NCBI GenBank assembly: GCA_001898505.1
Contig: MKTZ01000015.1
Span: 583,518-647,517 of the forward strand
Direction: 5' to 3'
Source: Sphingobacteriales bacterium 50-39
GTDB taxonomy: Bacteria; Bacteroidota; Bacteroidia; Chitinophagales; Chitinophagaceae
Length of the DNA: 64,000 nt
A program made the position numbers and the translations under genes. Below the pieces are notes generated by a model. It saw nothing but the letters and a program-made list of their open reading frames with translations, ran no database searches and was not told the DNA's origin. Positions 53,336-59,660 of the stretch are shown piece by piece (the first letter of the stretch is position 1; every line of letters begins with the position of its first letter).

Positions 53336-53577
53336 TTATAAGCCTTGGCATTATAAATGAGCCGGGCTCCGAGCGCAAGGCCTGCCACCGTCAGGAAAAT
53401 TACTCCTTCGTCCAGGGGCACGCTGTTTGTTGTGCCCGACGGTTTAGTGGGGTTGCACTCCTGATCCTGATCCTGGTTCTGACCTTGATCATTGCCATCT
53501 CCGGCACGGCCATGTATGGGCAGGAAACAGGGGGCAGCAATTAATAGTAATAACGGCAGTTTTTTCACCAATTTCAT
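53317..53577 (-). CDS. Small secreted protein with VPLDEG exosortase-type sorting tail (substrate 1)
   Basis: 86 aa from ATG 53577; the frame is open further upstream, but the paralogues at 54592 and 55534 start at the homologous Met (MK-x-xKKLPxLLLxAA). Signal peptide to about residue 25 (PIHGRAG), a short polar region rich in Gln, Asp and Asn (GQNQDQDQECN), then VPLDEG, a hydrophobic helix (VIFLTVAGLALGARLIY) and a basic end. This is the tripartite architecture of PEP-CTERM-like exosortase targets. The third residue of the motif is Asp-Glu-Gly where the two others have Asp-Gly-Gly. Overlaps the HAD gene end by 19 bp. Bio-function unknown. Confidence 0.8.
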   Translation of the reverse strand: MKLVKKLPLLLLIAAPCFLPIHGRAGDGNDQGQNQDQDQECNPTKPSGTTNSVPLDEGVIFLTVAGLALGARLIYNAKAYNHLKGL

Positions 53578-53627
53578 CAGATAAAATTTGACAGGTTGAT
53601 AAAAACAATCTTCAAAACCCAAACGAA

Positions 53628-53691
53628 AGGATGAAATGGAATTTAAGACAGTTTCTTGAACGGGATATTGAGAGAAAACATCAGGTGGTAG
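53628..53691. repeat. Exosortase-cassette flank repeat, copy 1
   Basis: About 64 bp beginning AGGATGAAATGGAATTT and ending TCAGGTGGTAG, including CGGGATATTG. Two homologous copies are at 54688 and 55589. On the plus strand this copy opens a 63-codon frame (MKWNLRQFLERDIERKH ...) to 53822 that is not preserved in the other copies. On the minus strand it is the upstream region of substrate 1. It marks the cassette boundary of the triplication. Confidence 0.7.
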
Positions 53692-53751
53692 TTAAAAAGG
53701 AAGCGAGCAACTCTGAAGATAGTATTTTTGGGGGATCTAAAAAAAAGTATT

Positions 53752-54333
53752 TTATTGACCCGTCCGGGTGCGGGGACGGGCATACCGGTACCATAACAGG
53801 AATACGCAGGCGTATACGATAAAAGTGAAGAGGAAGTGATGGGAGAAATCCAGGTATTGCCGGTAGCGTAGAAAGATCCATACCAGCAGGGCGCACCGGA
53901 TGATGTTCAAAAAGAAGATCAGTGCCAGTCCCACGCCGAGAAAGGTCCATCGGCGGGATGGGCTTGCAGCCGGGAAGCAAAAAAGGAACCCCACGTATAA
54001 CACCATAATTTCCAATCCATTACAGGCAGTCGCAATGCGCAGCGTGTTCTCTCCATTTCGATAGACATCTACTACCCCACCGGGTTCTGTCCCCTCTTCC
54101 ATCCCGTCCTTTGGAAAGGATCTGACGCCTTTAAAGTCGTCATGATGAGAAAAGAGGTTCAAAAGCCCGACGGTAGATGTGCCTACCGCAAAGGTCAACG
54201 GAGCATCCAGCGTACCCTGAGGCCGCAGCCACAGAAGATACAGCGATTTCCAGACAATGAACAGCACGGCCGCCTTGACGAAAAAAACGATGATAGCGCG
54301 GGGCGCCTTAACTGTGTGACTGCTAGATGCCAC
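53752..54333 (-). CDS. Exosortase family membrane transpeptidase
   Basis: 193 aa, about six transmembrane helices. The exosortase/archaeosortase catalytic triad is visible: Cys in IATACNGLEIMVLYVGF, Arg in FLNIIRCALLVWIF, His in DFSHHFLFTFIVYACVFLLW. Start chosen at GTG 54333, overlapping the substrate 2 stop by 11 bp. The decayed copy at 55212 keeps a GTG at the homologous position and the same spacing to xxPRAIIxF, which argues against the in-frame ATGs at 54366/54363. Predicted to cut the VPLD(G/E)G tail of the three neighbouring small proteins and join them to an acceptor. Which exosortase subfamily it belongs to I cannot say. Confidence 0.85.
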   Translation of the reverse strand: MASSSHTVKAPRAIIVFFVKAAVLFIVWKSLYLLWLRPQGTLDAPLTFAVGTSTVGLLNLFSHHDDFKGVRSFPKDGMEEGTEPGGVVDVYRNGENTLRIATACNGLEIMVLYVGFLFCFPAASPSRRWTFLGVGLALIFFLNIIRCALLVWIFLRYRQYLDFSHHFLFTFIVYACVFLLWYRYARPRTRTGQ

Positions 54334-54592
54334 TTGCAACCTGCTTTTGCTGAGCCCTGACATCATAGATCAGCTTGGCTCCGAGACCAAGACCGGCCAC
54401 CATCAGAAATACCACGCCTCCGTCCAATGGAACGCTATTGCACGGGGGAGGCGGGTTCTGGCAATTTTGTGTGTTGTCGGTGCCGAGCAAATTGTTCAGC
54501 AAGTCTCCGATCACACCTGCGCGGCTTTGCACAGGCACGAAGTAGGGTGCAGCCACCAATAATAACAACGGTAGTTTTTTCACCATTTTCAT
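54323..54592 (-). CDS. Small secreted protein with VPLDGG exosortase-type sorting tail (substrate 2)
   Basis: 89 aa. Signal peptide MKMVKKLPLLLLVAAPYFVPVQSRAG, a short mature region (VIGDLLNNLLGTDNTQNCQNPPPPCN) with two Cys and a proline run, then VPLDGG, a hydrophobic helix (VVFLMVAGLGLGAKLIY) and the basic tail DVRAQQKQ. This is the complete PEP-CTERM-like layout with a PxDGG variant. Its last codons overlap the exosortase start, so enzyme and target are translationally coupled. Apart from the sorting elements only about 25 residues would remain exposed after cleavage. Confidence 0.85.
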   Translation of the reverse strand: MKMVKKLPLLLLVAAPYFVPVQSRAGVIGDLLNNLLGTDNTQNCQNPPPPCNSVPLDGGVVFLMVAGLGLGAKLIYDVRAQQKQVASGI

Positions 54593-54640
54593 CTGATAAA
54601 AATTAACGATTAAAAAATAAGAACAACCTTGAAAACGCTA

Positions 54641-54685
54641 ATGTCTGTCCTATCGGACGAACCGCCTAGGCGGTTATTGGACATG
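54641..54685 (+). repeat. Dispersed two-hairpin repeat, copy C (insertion)
   Basis: ATGTCTGTCC...GGAC followed by the perfect 16-bp palindrome AACCGCCTAGGCGGTT (54660-54675) and TTGGACAT. The homologous flanks of substrates 1 and 3 lack this block: both read straight from the AAGGATGAAATGG side into the leader (TTTGAA...AACAA). This copy therefore looks like a roughly 45-bp insertion in the substrate 2 upstream region. Confidence 0.65.
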
Positions 54686-54687
54686 GA

Positions 54688-54752
54688 AGGATGAAATGGG
54701 ATTTTTAAAAAGGGTTTAGACAGGGATATTGCGCGAGATGCGTCAGGTTGCT
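54688..54752. repeat. Exosortase-cassette flank repeat, copy 2
   Basis: AAGGATGAAATGGGATTTT ... CAGGGATATTGCGCGAGAT ... CGTCAGGTTG, homologous to 53628 and 55589. The plus-strand frame is closed by an early stop (MKWDF then TAA). It adjoins repeat copy C. Confidence 0.7.
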
Positions 54753-54887
54753 AACTAGGGGATATCCAAATATACAACGAATCTCCATTAGGTGCAAATA
54801 ATAATTTATACTTATTTCCTGGTATGCCACGGTCCTCCTCGGTCGGGACCTTTCGGTCCAAGACAACGAACCTCCGGCCCATTTTGG
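54753..54887. other. Non-coding remnant containing dispersed repeat copy D
   Basis: Region between the cassette flank and the decayed exosortase. It contains GGTCGGGACC and TTTCGGTCC (54841-54859) and then GACAACGAACCTCCGGCCC (54862-54880), which is nearly identical to copy B at 35073. The paralogous exosortase gene continues here with its last 40 codons; in this copy they have been replaced, so an insertion plus deletion removed the 3' end. No credible gene is seen. Confidence 0.55.
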
Positions 54888-54889
54888 CG
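54841..54889 (+). repeat. Dispersed two-hairpin repeat, copy D
   Basis: GGTCGGGACC, CGGTCC and ACAACGAACCTCCGGCCC. The last part differs from copy B by one base over about 18. It abuts the point where homology to the intact exosortase stops, immediately after the codon for the catalytic-His region (FSH). Confidence 0.6.
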
Positions 54890-55212
54890 TGGGAGAAATC
54901 CAGGTATTGCCGGTGGCGTAGAAATATCCATACCAGGAGGGCACCTCGGATGATGTTGAGCAGGAAGATGAGCGCCAGCCTCAGGCCGAGGAAAGTCCAT
55001 CGGCGGAACGGGTTTGCAGCAGAAAAACAAAAAAGGAACCCCGCGTATAAAATAATGATTTCCATTCAATTGCAAGCAGCGCCCTCTTCCTCGCCGGCGA
55101 CCGGGAAAGATCTTACAGACTTGAACCGAGAGTTCAATGACGAACAGAATAGCCGCTTTGACAAAAATATAATGATCGCGCGGGGTACCTTAAGACTGTG
55201 ACTATAGTCCAC
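54888..55212 (-). pseudogene. Decayed exosortase gene copy
   Basis: Collinear with the intact exosortase at 53752-54333. The conserved GTG and xxPRAIIxF start are present (55212 onward), then a 1-bp deletion in a T-run (ATATTTTTGTC versus GTTTTTTTCGTC) shifts the frame. At least two internal segments are deleted around the EEG region. The codon after the catalytic Cys-Asn is TGA where the intact gene has GGA. After that nonsense codon the sequence again translates well (MEIIILYAGFLFCFSAANP, FLLNIIRGALLVWIFLRHR, QYLDFSH), keeping the Arg motif. The final 40 codons are lost at repeat copy D. It cannot make a working enzyme. Confidence 0.85.
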
Positions 55213-55534
55213 CGGCTACATTCTTTTTAGCCTTGGCATCGTACAACAGTTTAGCGCCAAGACCGAGTCCGGCCACCATCAGAAAAACGGTGCCTCCGTC
55301 GAGAGGCACGCTGTTGCCGTTTTGTCCTTGTTGACCTTGAGCACCTTGCTGGCCGGGCGCGCCCTGCTTCCCATAAGCGTAATGATTCCCATTATTAGGG
55401 TGCTCATTTTTGTTCTTACCGCTGCCGAAGATATCTTTCAGCAGATCATCCAGCCAATTAGCTCTACTTTGCATGGGAATGAGGTAAAGCGCTGCCACCA
55501 ACAGCAGAAAGGGTAGTTTTTTCGCCATTTTCAT
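55202..55534 (-). CDS. Small secreted collagen-like protein with VPLDGG exosortase-type tail (substrate 3)
   Basis: 110 aa. Signal peptide MKMAKKLPFLLLVAALYLIPMQSRAN, a short segment (WLDDLLKDIFGSGKNKN) similar in placement to the DLL helix of substrate 2, then seven Gly-X-Y triplets (GKQGAPGQQGAQGQQGQNG), VPLDGG, hydrophobic helix (TVFLMVAGLGLGAKLLY) and the basic tail DAKAKKN. The Gly-X-Y stretch is collagen-like, though short. It precedes the decayed exosortase in the same way substrate 2 precedes the intact one, so it now depends on the remaining enzyme. Confidence 0.85.
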   Translation of the reverse strand: MKMAKKLPFLLLVAALYLIPMQSRANWLDDLLKDIFGSGKNKNEHPNNGNHYAYGKQGAPGQQGAQGQQGQNGNSVPLDGGTVFLMVAGLGLGAKLLYDAKAKKNVAGGL

Positions 55535-55588
55535 CAGATAAAAATTAAAAGGATTAAAGAATAAAACAACTTTGAGTAGCGATCCGTA

Positions 55589-55652
55589 AGGATGAAATGG
55601 GATTTTAGCAGGTCTTGGAACGGGATATTGTGGAAAGAAGTTCCGGTGGTAG
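55589..55652. repeat. Exosortase-cassette flank repeat, copy 3
   Basis: AAGGATGAAATGGGATTTTAG ... CTTGGAACGGGATATTG ... TTCCGGTGGTAG, homologous to 53628 and 54688. It lies in the 242-bp gap between substrate 3 and the divergent GT-C gene; the rest of that gap is A/T rich with no gene seen. Confidence 0.7.
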
Positions 55653-55776
55653 GGTGAGAGGGGGAATAATTCAAAGGTAGAAAATTAAAACTTCTGCAAA
55701 AAATAATTGTTGCAAATGATGTACCACTTTCAGGTCTTCCTTTTTTTTTCTATTTTGGGCCCGGAGATAAAGTTCA

Positions 55777-57294
55777 ATGAAAATTACCCATCCCGGTGAC
55801 CGGCAACCTTACAGGAAAGACATCGTCGTTATATTGATAGTATTCCTTCTTTCGCGCGTCCTGTCTGCTCTTTTCGGCATTCACCTGGGATACGAAGCGC
55901 TCTTCACCTACTGGCAATACCTGGATGTCACTACCCTCCAGCATAACCTTCTCCGTGGTCTCTGGTATGACCATGCGCAGCCGCCTTTTTTCAACCTGAT
56001 CCTGGGGCTTGTACTGAAGACATCGGGAAATTCCGCCCCAATTGTCTTCGCAGCTTTGCTTAAATGCATTTCTCTTGCCAACTGCTTCCTGCTGCTGGCC
56101 ATTCTCCGGCGGCTGATACCCACAAACGTTGCCTCCGGCGCCTCTGCCCTGACAGGGTCATTGGTCCGGCACGCCCCCCTGCTGATCACCCTGGTCTACC
56201 TCCTCAGCCCGGCTCTGATCATTCTCGAATCGGAGCTTTTCTATACTACCTTCAATACCATGCTCCTGCTCATCGGCGCCTATTTTATTCTCCGGCTGCA
56301 GGACAGGGTGTCTGCGGACGCCGGACGGGGCTCCCGTCCCTGGAAAACTGTCGCCGGTATATTTCTCCCGCTGATCATCCTTTGTTACACCCGGAGCATG
56401 TATCACATTATCTGGATCGTGGCGGTCGGCGTATGCCTGCTTTTTGTCTTTAAAAAAAGCATTGCCTTCAAACCCCTTCTAACGATCTCTATCATCTCCA
56501 CCCTGTTAGTCAGCAGCTGGTACCTGAAGAACTATATCATTTTCGGCCAGTTCTCTACCTCCAGCTGGCTGGGCATGAACTTCGCCCGTACGGTCTTCCA
56601 TGATCACCCCACCAAAGACTCGACTTATATTTCGACGATCGAACCCTTCTCGCCCCTGCACTACTACCATGCGTTCGCCGATACCACGCATCGGGCGACC
56701 TATGCAGGGCTCGACGACCGCGACCTGCTCACGGCCGGCAAGAACAACTACGACACCCTCATGAACCTGAACCACGTCGACTACCTGGGCATCTCCCAAC
56801 AATACATGACGGCCAGCAAGGCTTATTTGAAACAACATCCGGGCGGCTATCTGAAGGTGGTCCTTCAATCATCCATCATGTTCTTCGCACCGGCGACTCG
56901 CTATCCTTATGCTGAAGAAGCCGCCCAAAAAATAAAATACTACGATCTGGTCTATTCCTTCAACCTTTCCCAGCTCACCAGCGGCAAAGGCCCAAGAAGA
57001 ATAGCCCTCACGCTCTCCGCCATTCCCAAATTCTTTGTCTATCTTTATGTTTTCTACCTGCTGGGGATGGACATCTACCGCAGAAAAAAGATCTCCCCCC
57101 TGAACCTTTTCATCGTTTGCACGATCGGTTACGTATTTGCCACCAGCTCGCTGGTAGAGCATTACGAGAACATGCGCTTCCGTTATGAAATAGAGCCGCT
57201 ATTCCTGGTATTGCTGGGACAGGCGCTGCTGCTTGCCAAACCCTTTAAGACAATATTTAATACATCATCAGCGTTGAACCATGTTCTTAAATGA
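55777..57294 (+). CDS. Polytopic GT-C-like membrane glycosyltransferase
   Basis: 505 aa with about eleven transmembrane segments. The first extracytoplasmic loop (FGIHLGYEALFTYWQYLDVT, then GLWYDHAQPPFFNLILGLVL) has the acidic/aromatic pattern of GT-C transferases that use lipid-linked sugars. Basic N-terminus, no cleavable signal. The second half has a periplasmic loop (DHPTKDSTYISTIEPFSPLHYYHAF) followed by further helices. It is the first gene of a plus-strand run; its end overlaps the next glycosyltransferase by 14 bp. Likely a polysaccharide or glycoprotein assembly enzyme; the precise donor is not readable. Confidence 0.75.
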   Translation: MKITHPGDRQPYRKDIVVILIVFLLSRVLSALFGIHLGYEALFTYWQYLDVTTLQHNLLRGLWYDHAQPPFFNLILGLVLKTSGNSAPIVFAALLKCISLANCFLLLAILRRLIPTNVASGASALTGSLVRHAPLLITLVYLLSPALIILESELFYTTFNTMLLLIGAYFILRLQDRVSADAGRGSRPWKTVAGIFLPLIILCYTRSMYHIIWIVAVGVCLLFVFKKSIAFKPLLTISIISTLLVSSWYLKNYIIFGQFSTSSWLGMNFARTVFHDHPTKDSTYISTIEPFSPLHYYHAFADTTHRATYAGLDDRDLLTAGKNNYDTLMNLNHVDYLGISQQYMTASKAYLKQHPGGYLKVVLQSSIMFFAPATRYPYAEEAAQKIKYYDLVYSFNLSQLTSGKGPRRIALTLSAIPKFFVYLYVFYLLGMDIYRRKKISPLNLFIVCTIGYVFATSSLVEHYENMRFRYEIEPLFLVLLGQALLLAKPFKTIFNTSSALNHVLK

Positions 57295-58582
57295 TAGTAT
57301 GGGAGTACAGTCACCGGCACCAGCCATACCCCGCGTCGAAGGCAGGGACATTGTAATGGTTGGCCTCCAGCCCTGGTATTTCAAGACGGGATGCAATGCA
57401 AAGAACATTGCCAGGCTGCTCGCGGCTGACAACCGGGTACTCTATGTCAACGTCCCCATTAAACGAAGGGCTTTCAAATCCAAAAACCCCGACCCCAAGA
57501 TCCTGCCGCATATCACCCTGCTGAAGCAGGGCGAGGACACCATAAAGGAAATATCGCATAACCTTTGGGAATTCTACCCGGAATCCCTGATAGAGTCGGT
57601 GAACTGGCTGCCCAGCACCCGGGCCTTTAAGGTGGTGGACCAGGTCAACAACCGCAGATTTGCCCGCAATATCCAGCAGGCCATGGACAGGCTGGGATTT
57701 CGCGATATCATCCTGTTCAACGACAACGATATTTACAATGGGTTCTTTCTGAAGGAGCTACTCTCTCCTTCCATCTATATCTACTATCTCAGGGACTTCC
57801 TCCAGGGGTTCGCATATTGGAAAAAACACGCTTCGGTGCTGGAGCCGGAACTGATCCGCAAGGCGGACATCGTCATGGCCAATTCCGTCTATTTCGCCGA
57901 ATACAGCGCGGGACTCAATCCCCGGAGCTATTATATGGGTCAGGGCTGCGATTTCGAAAGCTTCGACCCTGACAATACGGCCCCTACCCCGGAGGACATC
58001 GCGGGCATCCCGCACCCCATCATTGGATACATCGGGGCCCTGGATTCCGAACGACTGAATGGGGATATCATCGCGGGCCTGGCCAAAGCGCAGCCTTCCT
58101 GGAATATCGTGCTGGTGGGGCCCGAAGACGAGCGGTTCCGGGAGAGCCCTCTGCACCAGATACCCAATGTCCATTTCCTGGGCGGCAAACCCTTCGGGCT
58201 CCTCTCGGCCTACCTGAAGAGCTTCGACGTATGCATCAACCCCCAGTGGAACAACGAGATCACCAAAGGCAATTATCCGCTCAAAATAGATGAATACCTG
58301 GCCATGGGCAAGGCGGCGGTGGCCACGCGCACCTATGCTATGAAAATATTCGAAGGCCATGTATATCTGGCAGAGACCCCGGAAGAATATGAAGAGCTGG
58401 TAAAAAAAGCTCTTGCCGAGGACAGCCCGTTCAAGGTCGAAGAGCGGATCCGGTTTGCGAGAACTCATAGCTGGGAGAATTGTGTCGCCGAAATGTACCG
58501 GGCAATAAACTTATTAAATATATCAACCCCTCACACTTATGGAATGGATAGCAATCCTAAAATGCCCGTTCACGGGAAATGA
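57281..58582 (+). CDS. GT4-type glycosyltransferase
   Basis: 433 aa from ATG 57281, overlapping the preceding gene by 14 bp; ATG 57299 is the alternative. GT-B fold: N-terminal acceptor domain (DIVMVGLQPWYFKTGCNAKNIARLL) and C-terminal nucleotide-sugar domain with HPIIGYIGALDSERLNGDIIAGLAKAQPSWNIVLVGP, VHFLGGKPFGLLSAYLKSFDVCINP and the KIDEYLAMGKAAVATRT motif (the E-x7-E type region with one glutamate clear). Cytoplasmic. Probably adds a sugar to a lipid-linked oligosaccharide or exopolysaccharide unit. Overlaps the start of the methyltransferase gene by 44 bp. Confidence 0.9.
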   Translation: MFLNDSMGVQSPAPAIPRVEGRDIVMVGLQPWYFKTGCNAKNIARLLAADNRVLYVNVPIKRRAFKSKNPDPKILPHITLLKQGEDTIKEISHNLWEFYPESLIESVNWLPSTRAFKVVDQVNNRRFARNIQQAMDRLGFRDIILFNDNDIYNGFFLKELLSPSIYIYYLRDFLQGFAYWKKHASVLEPELIRKADIVMANSVYFAEYSAGLNPRSYYMGQGCDFESFDPDNTAPTPEDIAGIPHPIIGYIGALDSERLNGDIIAGLAKAQPSWNIVLVGPEDERFRESPLHQIPNVHFLGGKPFGLLSAYLKSFDVCINPQWNNEITKGNYPLKIDEYLAMGKAAVATRTYAMKIFEGHVYLAETPEEYEELVKKALAEDSPFKVEERIRFARTHSWENCVAEMYRAINLLNISTPHTYGMDSNPKMPVHGK

Positions 58583-59615
58583 TCTCCGGCTGCTGAATGC
58601 GGCAGAAATGGAAGCACTGAATGCCAGGATCTCCCAGGGCGCGGTATGGCAGGCGGACGGCAAGCCTTTCAGCACCCCGCTGGAACAGGCGCTGATCTCC
58701 GTCAAAGGAGACTATATCTTCCCCATCATCCGCGGTATCGTCCTTTTACTGAAGGATCTTGCCCTGGTGGACGACAAGGAACACCTGCTAAAAGATACGA
58801 TCAGCGCGGACAAGCAGCTGGTAAAGGATTTCTATGATCAGAAAGGCTGGTTCACTGATGAGAAAGGTAATTACGAAGATGCGGTCATCTTCGAAGACCT
58901 CCGGGATGTATCCAAAGAGTATATCAGGAAGTGCCATGACCGTGTCAACCGGTTTCTCAACCCCAGCGGCACCTACATGCTGGATGCGGCTTCCGGCGCA
59001 CTCCAGTTCCCGGATTATCTCCAGTACTCTGCCAACTACAAGTACAGGATATGCGTTGACTTCTCCTTCCAGGCCCTTTCCGAGGCGAAGAAGAAATTGG
59101 GGGATAAGGGTATCTGCGTCCTCTGCGATATGACCAATATGCCTTTCAAGACGGGCGCTATCGATGGCTTTGTATCCCTCAATACGATCTACCATATTCC
59201 CAAGGATGAGCAGATCACGGCCATGAAAGAGCTGTATCGTGTACTGGCCCCGAAAGGCAAGGGGGTTATTGTCTATGAGTGGTTCAAACATTCCCCCTGG
59301 ATGAATTTCTGGCTGCTGCCAGTGCGGGGCTTTGCCTTTATCCGCAACAGGCTGAAACGTCTGTTCGCCGGTGGAAAAGATCCGGGGAAGATGCTTTATT
59401 TCCATGCACATCCCTACGAGTATTTCAAGACCCAGCTACCCTTCCCCTGGCAGCTGAAGGTATGGAGGACGGTGGATGTGCGGTTTATGAAGCTTTATAT
59501 TCACAGTCCCCTCTTTGGCAGGCAGATACTTAACTGGCTGTATGAGCAGGAGGAGAAATATCCGGAGAAGTACGGGTTGAAGGGGGAATATCCGATATTG
59601 TTGTTTGAGAAATAA
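58539..59615 (+). CDS. Class I methyltransferase with Trm112-like N-terminus
   Basis: 358 aa. Residues 1-70 resemble a Trm112/UPF0434-like region (MEWIAILKCPFTGNDLRLL ... ISVKGDYIFPIIRGIVLLL), though only one Cys of the usual zinc set is visible. Then a SAM-dependent methyltransferase core: YMLDAASGALQFPDYLQ (motif I variant), YRICVDFSFQALSEAKKKL, GICVLCDMTNMPFKTGAIDGFVSLNTIYHIPKDEQ. The C-terminal part has a hydrophobic stretch (MNFWLLPVRGFAFIRN) suggesting membrane association. With the glycosyltransferases upstream it probably methylates a sugar or glycolipid. It ends at a strong terminator. Confidence 0.85.
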   Translation: MEWIAILKCPFTGNDLRLLNAAEMEALNARISQGAVWQADGKPFSTPLEQALISVKGDYIFPIIRGIVLLLKDLALVDDKEHLLKDTISADKQLVKDFYDQKGWFTDEKGNYEDAVIFEDLRDVSKEYIRKCHDRVNRFLNPSGTYMLDAASGALQFPDYLQYSANYKYRICVDFSFQALSEAKKKLGDKGICVLCDMTNMPFKTGAIDGFVSLNTIYHIPKDEQITAMKELYRVLAPKGKGVIVYEWFKHSPWMNFWLLPVRGFAFIRNRLKRLFAGGKDPGKMLYFHAHPYEYFKTQLPFPWQLKVWRTVDVRFMKLYIHSPLFGRQILNWLYEQEEKYPEKYGLKGEYPILLFEK

Positions 59616-59623
59616 AATTAGAA

Positions 59624-59649
59624 AGAGGGCGCCTTGAAAGGCGCCCTCT
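59624..59649. terminator. Strong bidirectional intrinsic terminator
   Basis: Perfect stem AGAGGGCGCC / GGCGCCCTCT (10 bp, extendable to 12) around TTGAAA, between the convergent methyltransferase and T9SS protein genes. T-rich sequence follows on the minus strand (TTTCTAATTTTATTTC) and, more weakly, on the plus strand (GTATTTCAT). Confidence 0.85.
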
Positions 59650-59660
59650 GTATTTCATAA

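Noticed and set aside
53631..53822. 63-codon plus-strand gene (MKWNLRQFLERD...)
   Set aside because: Not kept as a CDS: the homologous copies at 54691 and 55592 are broken in this frame and its end overlaps the exosortase antisense; recorded as a flank repeat and a finding instead.
54705..55065. Independent small membrane protein gene
   Set aside because: It is the central part of the dead exosortase, starting at the Met created next to the nonsense codon and running into repeat copy D.
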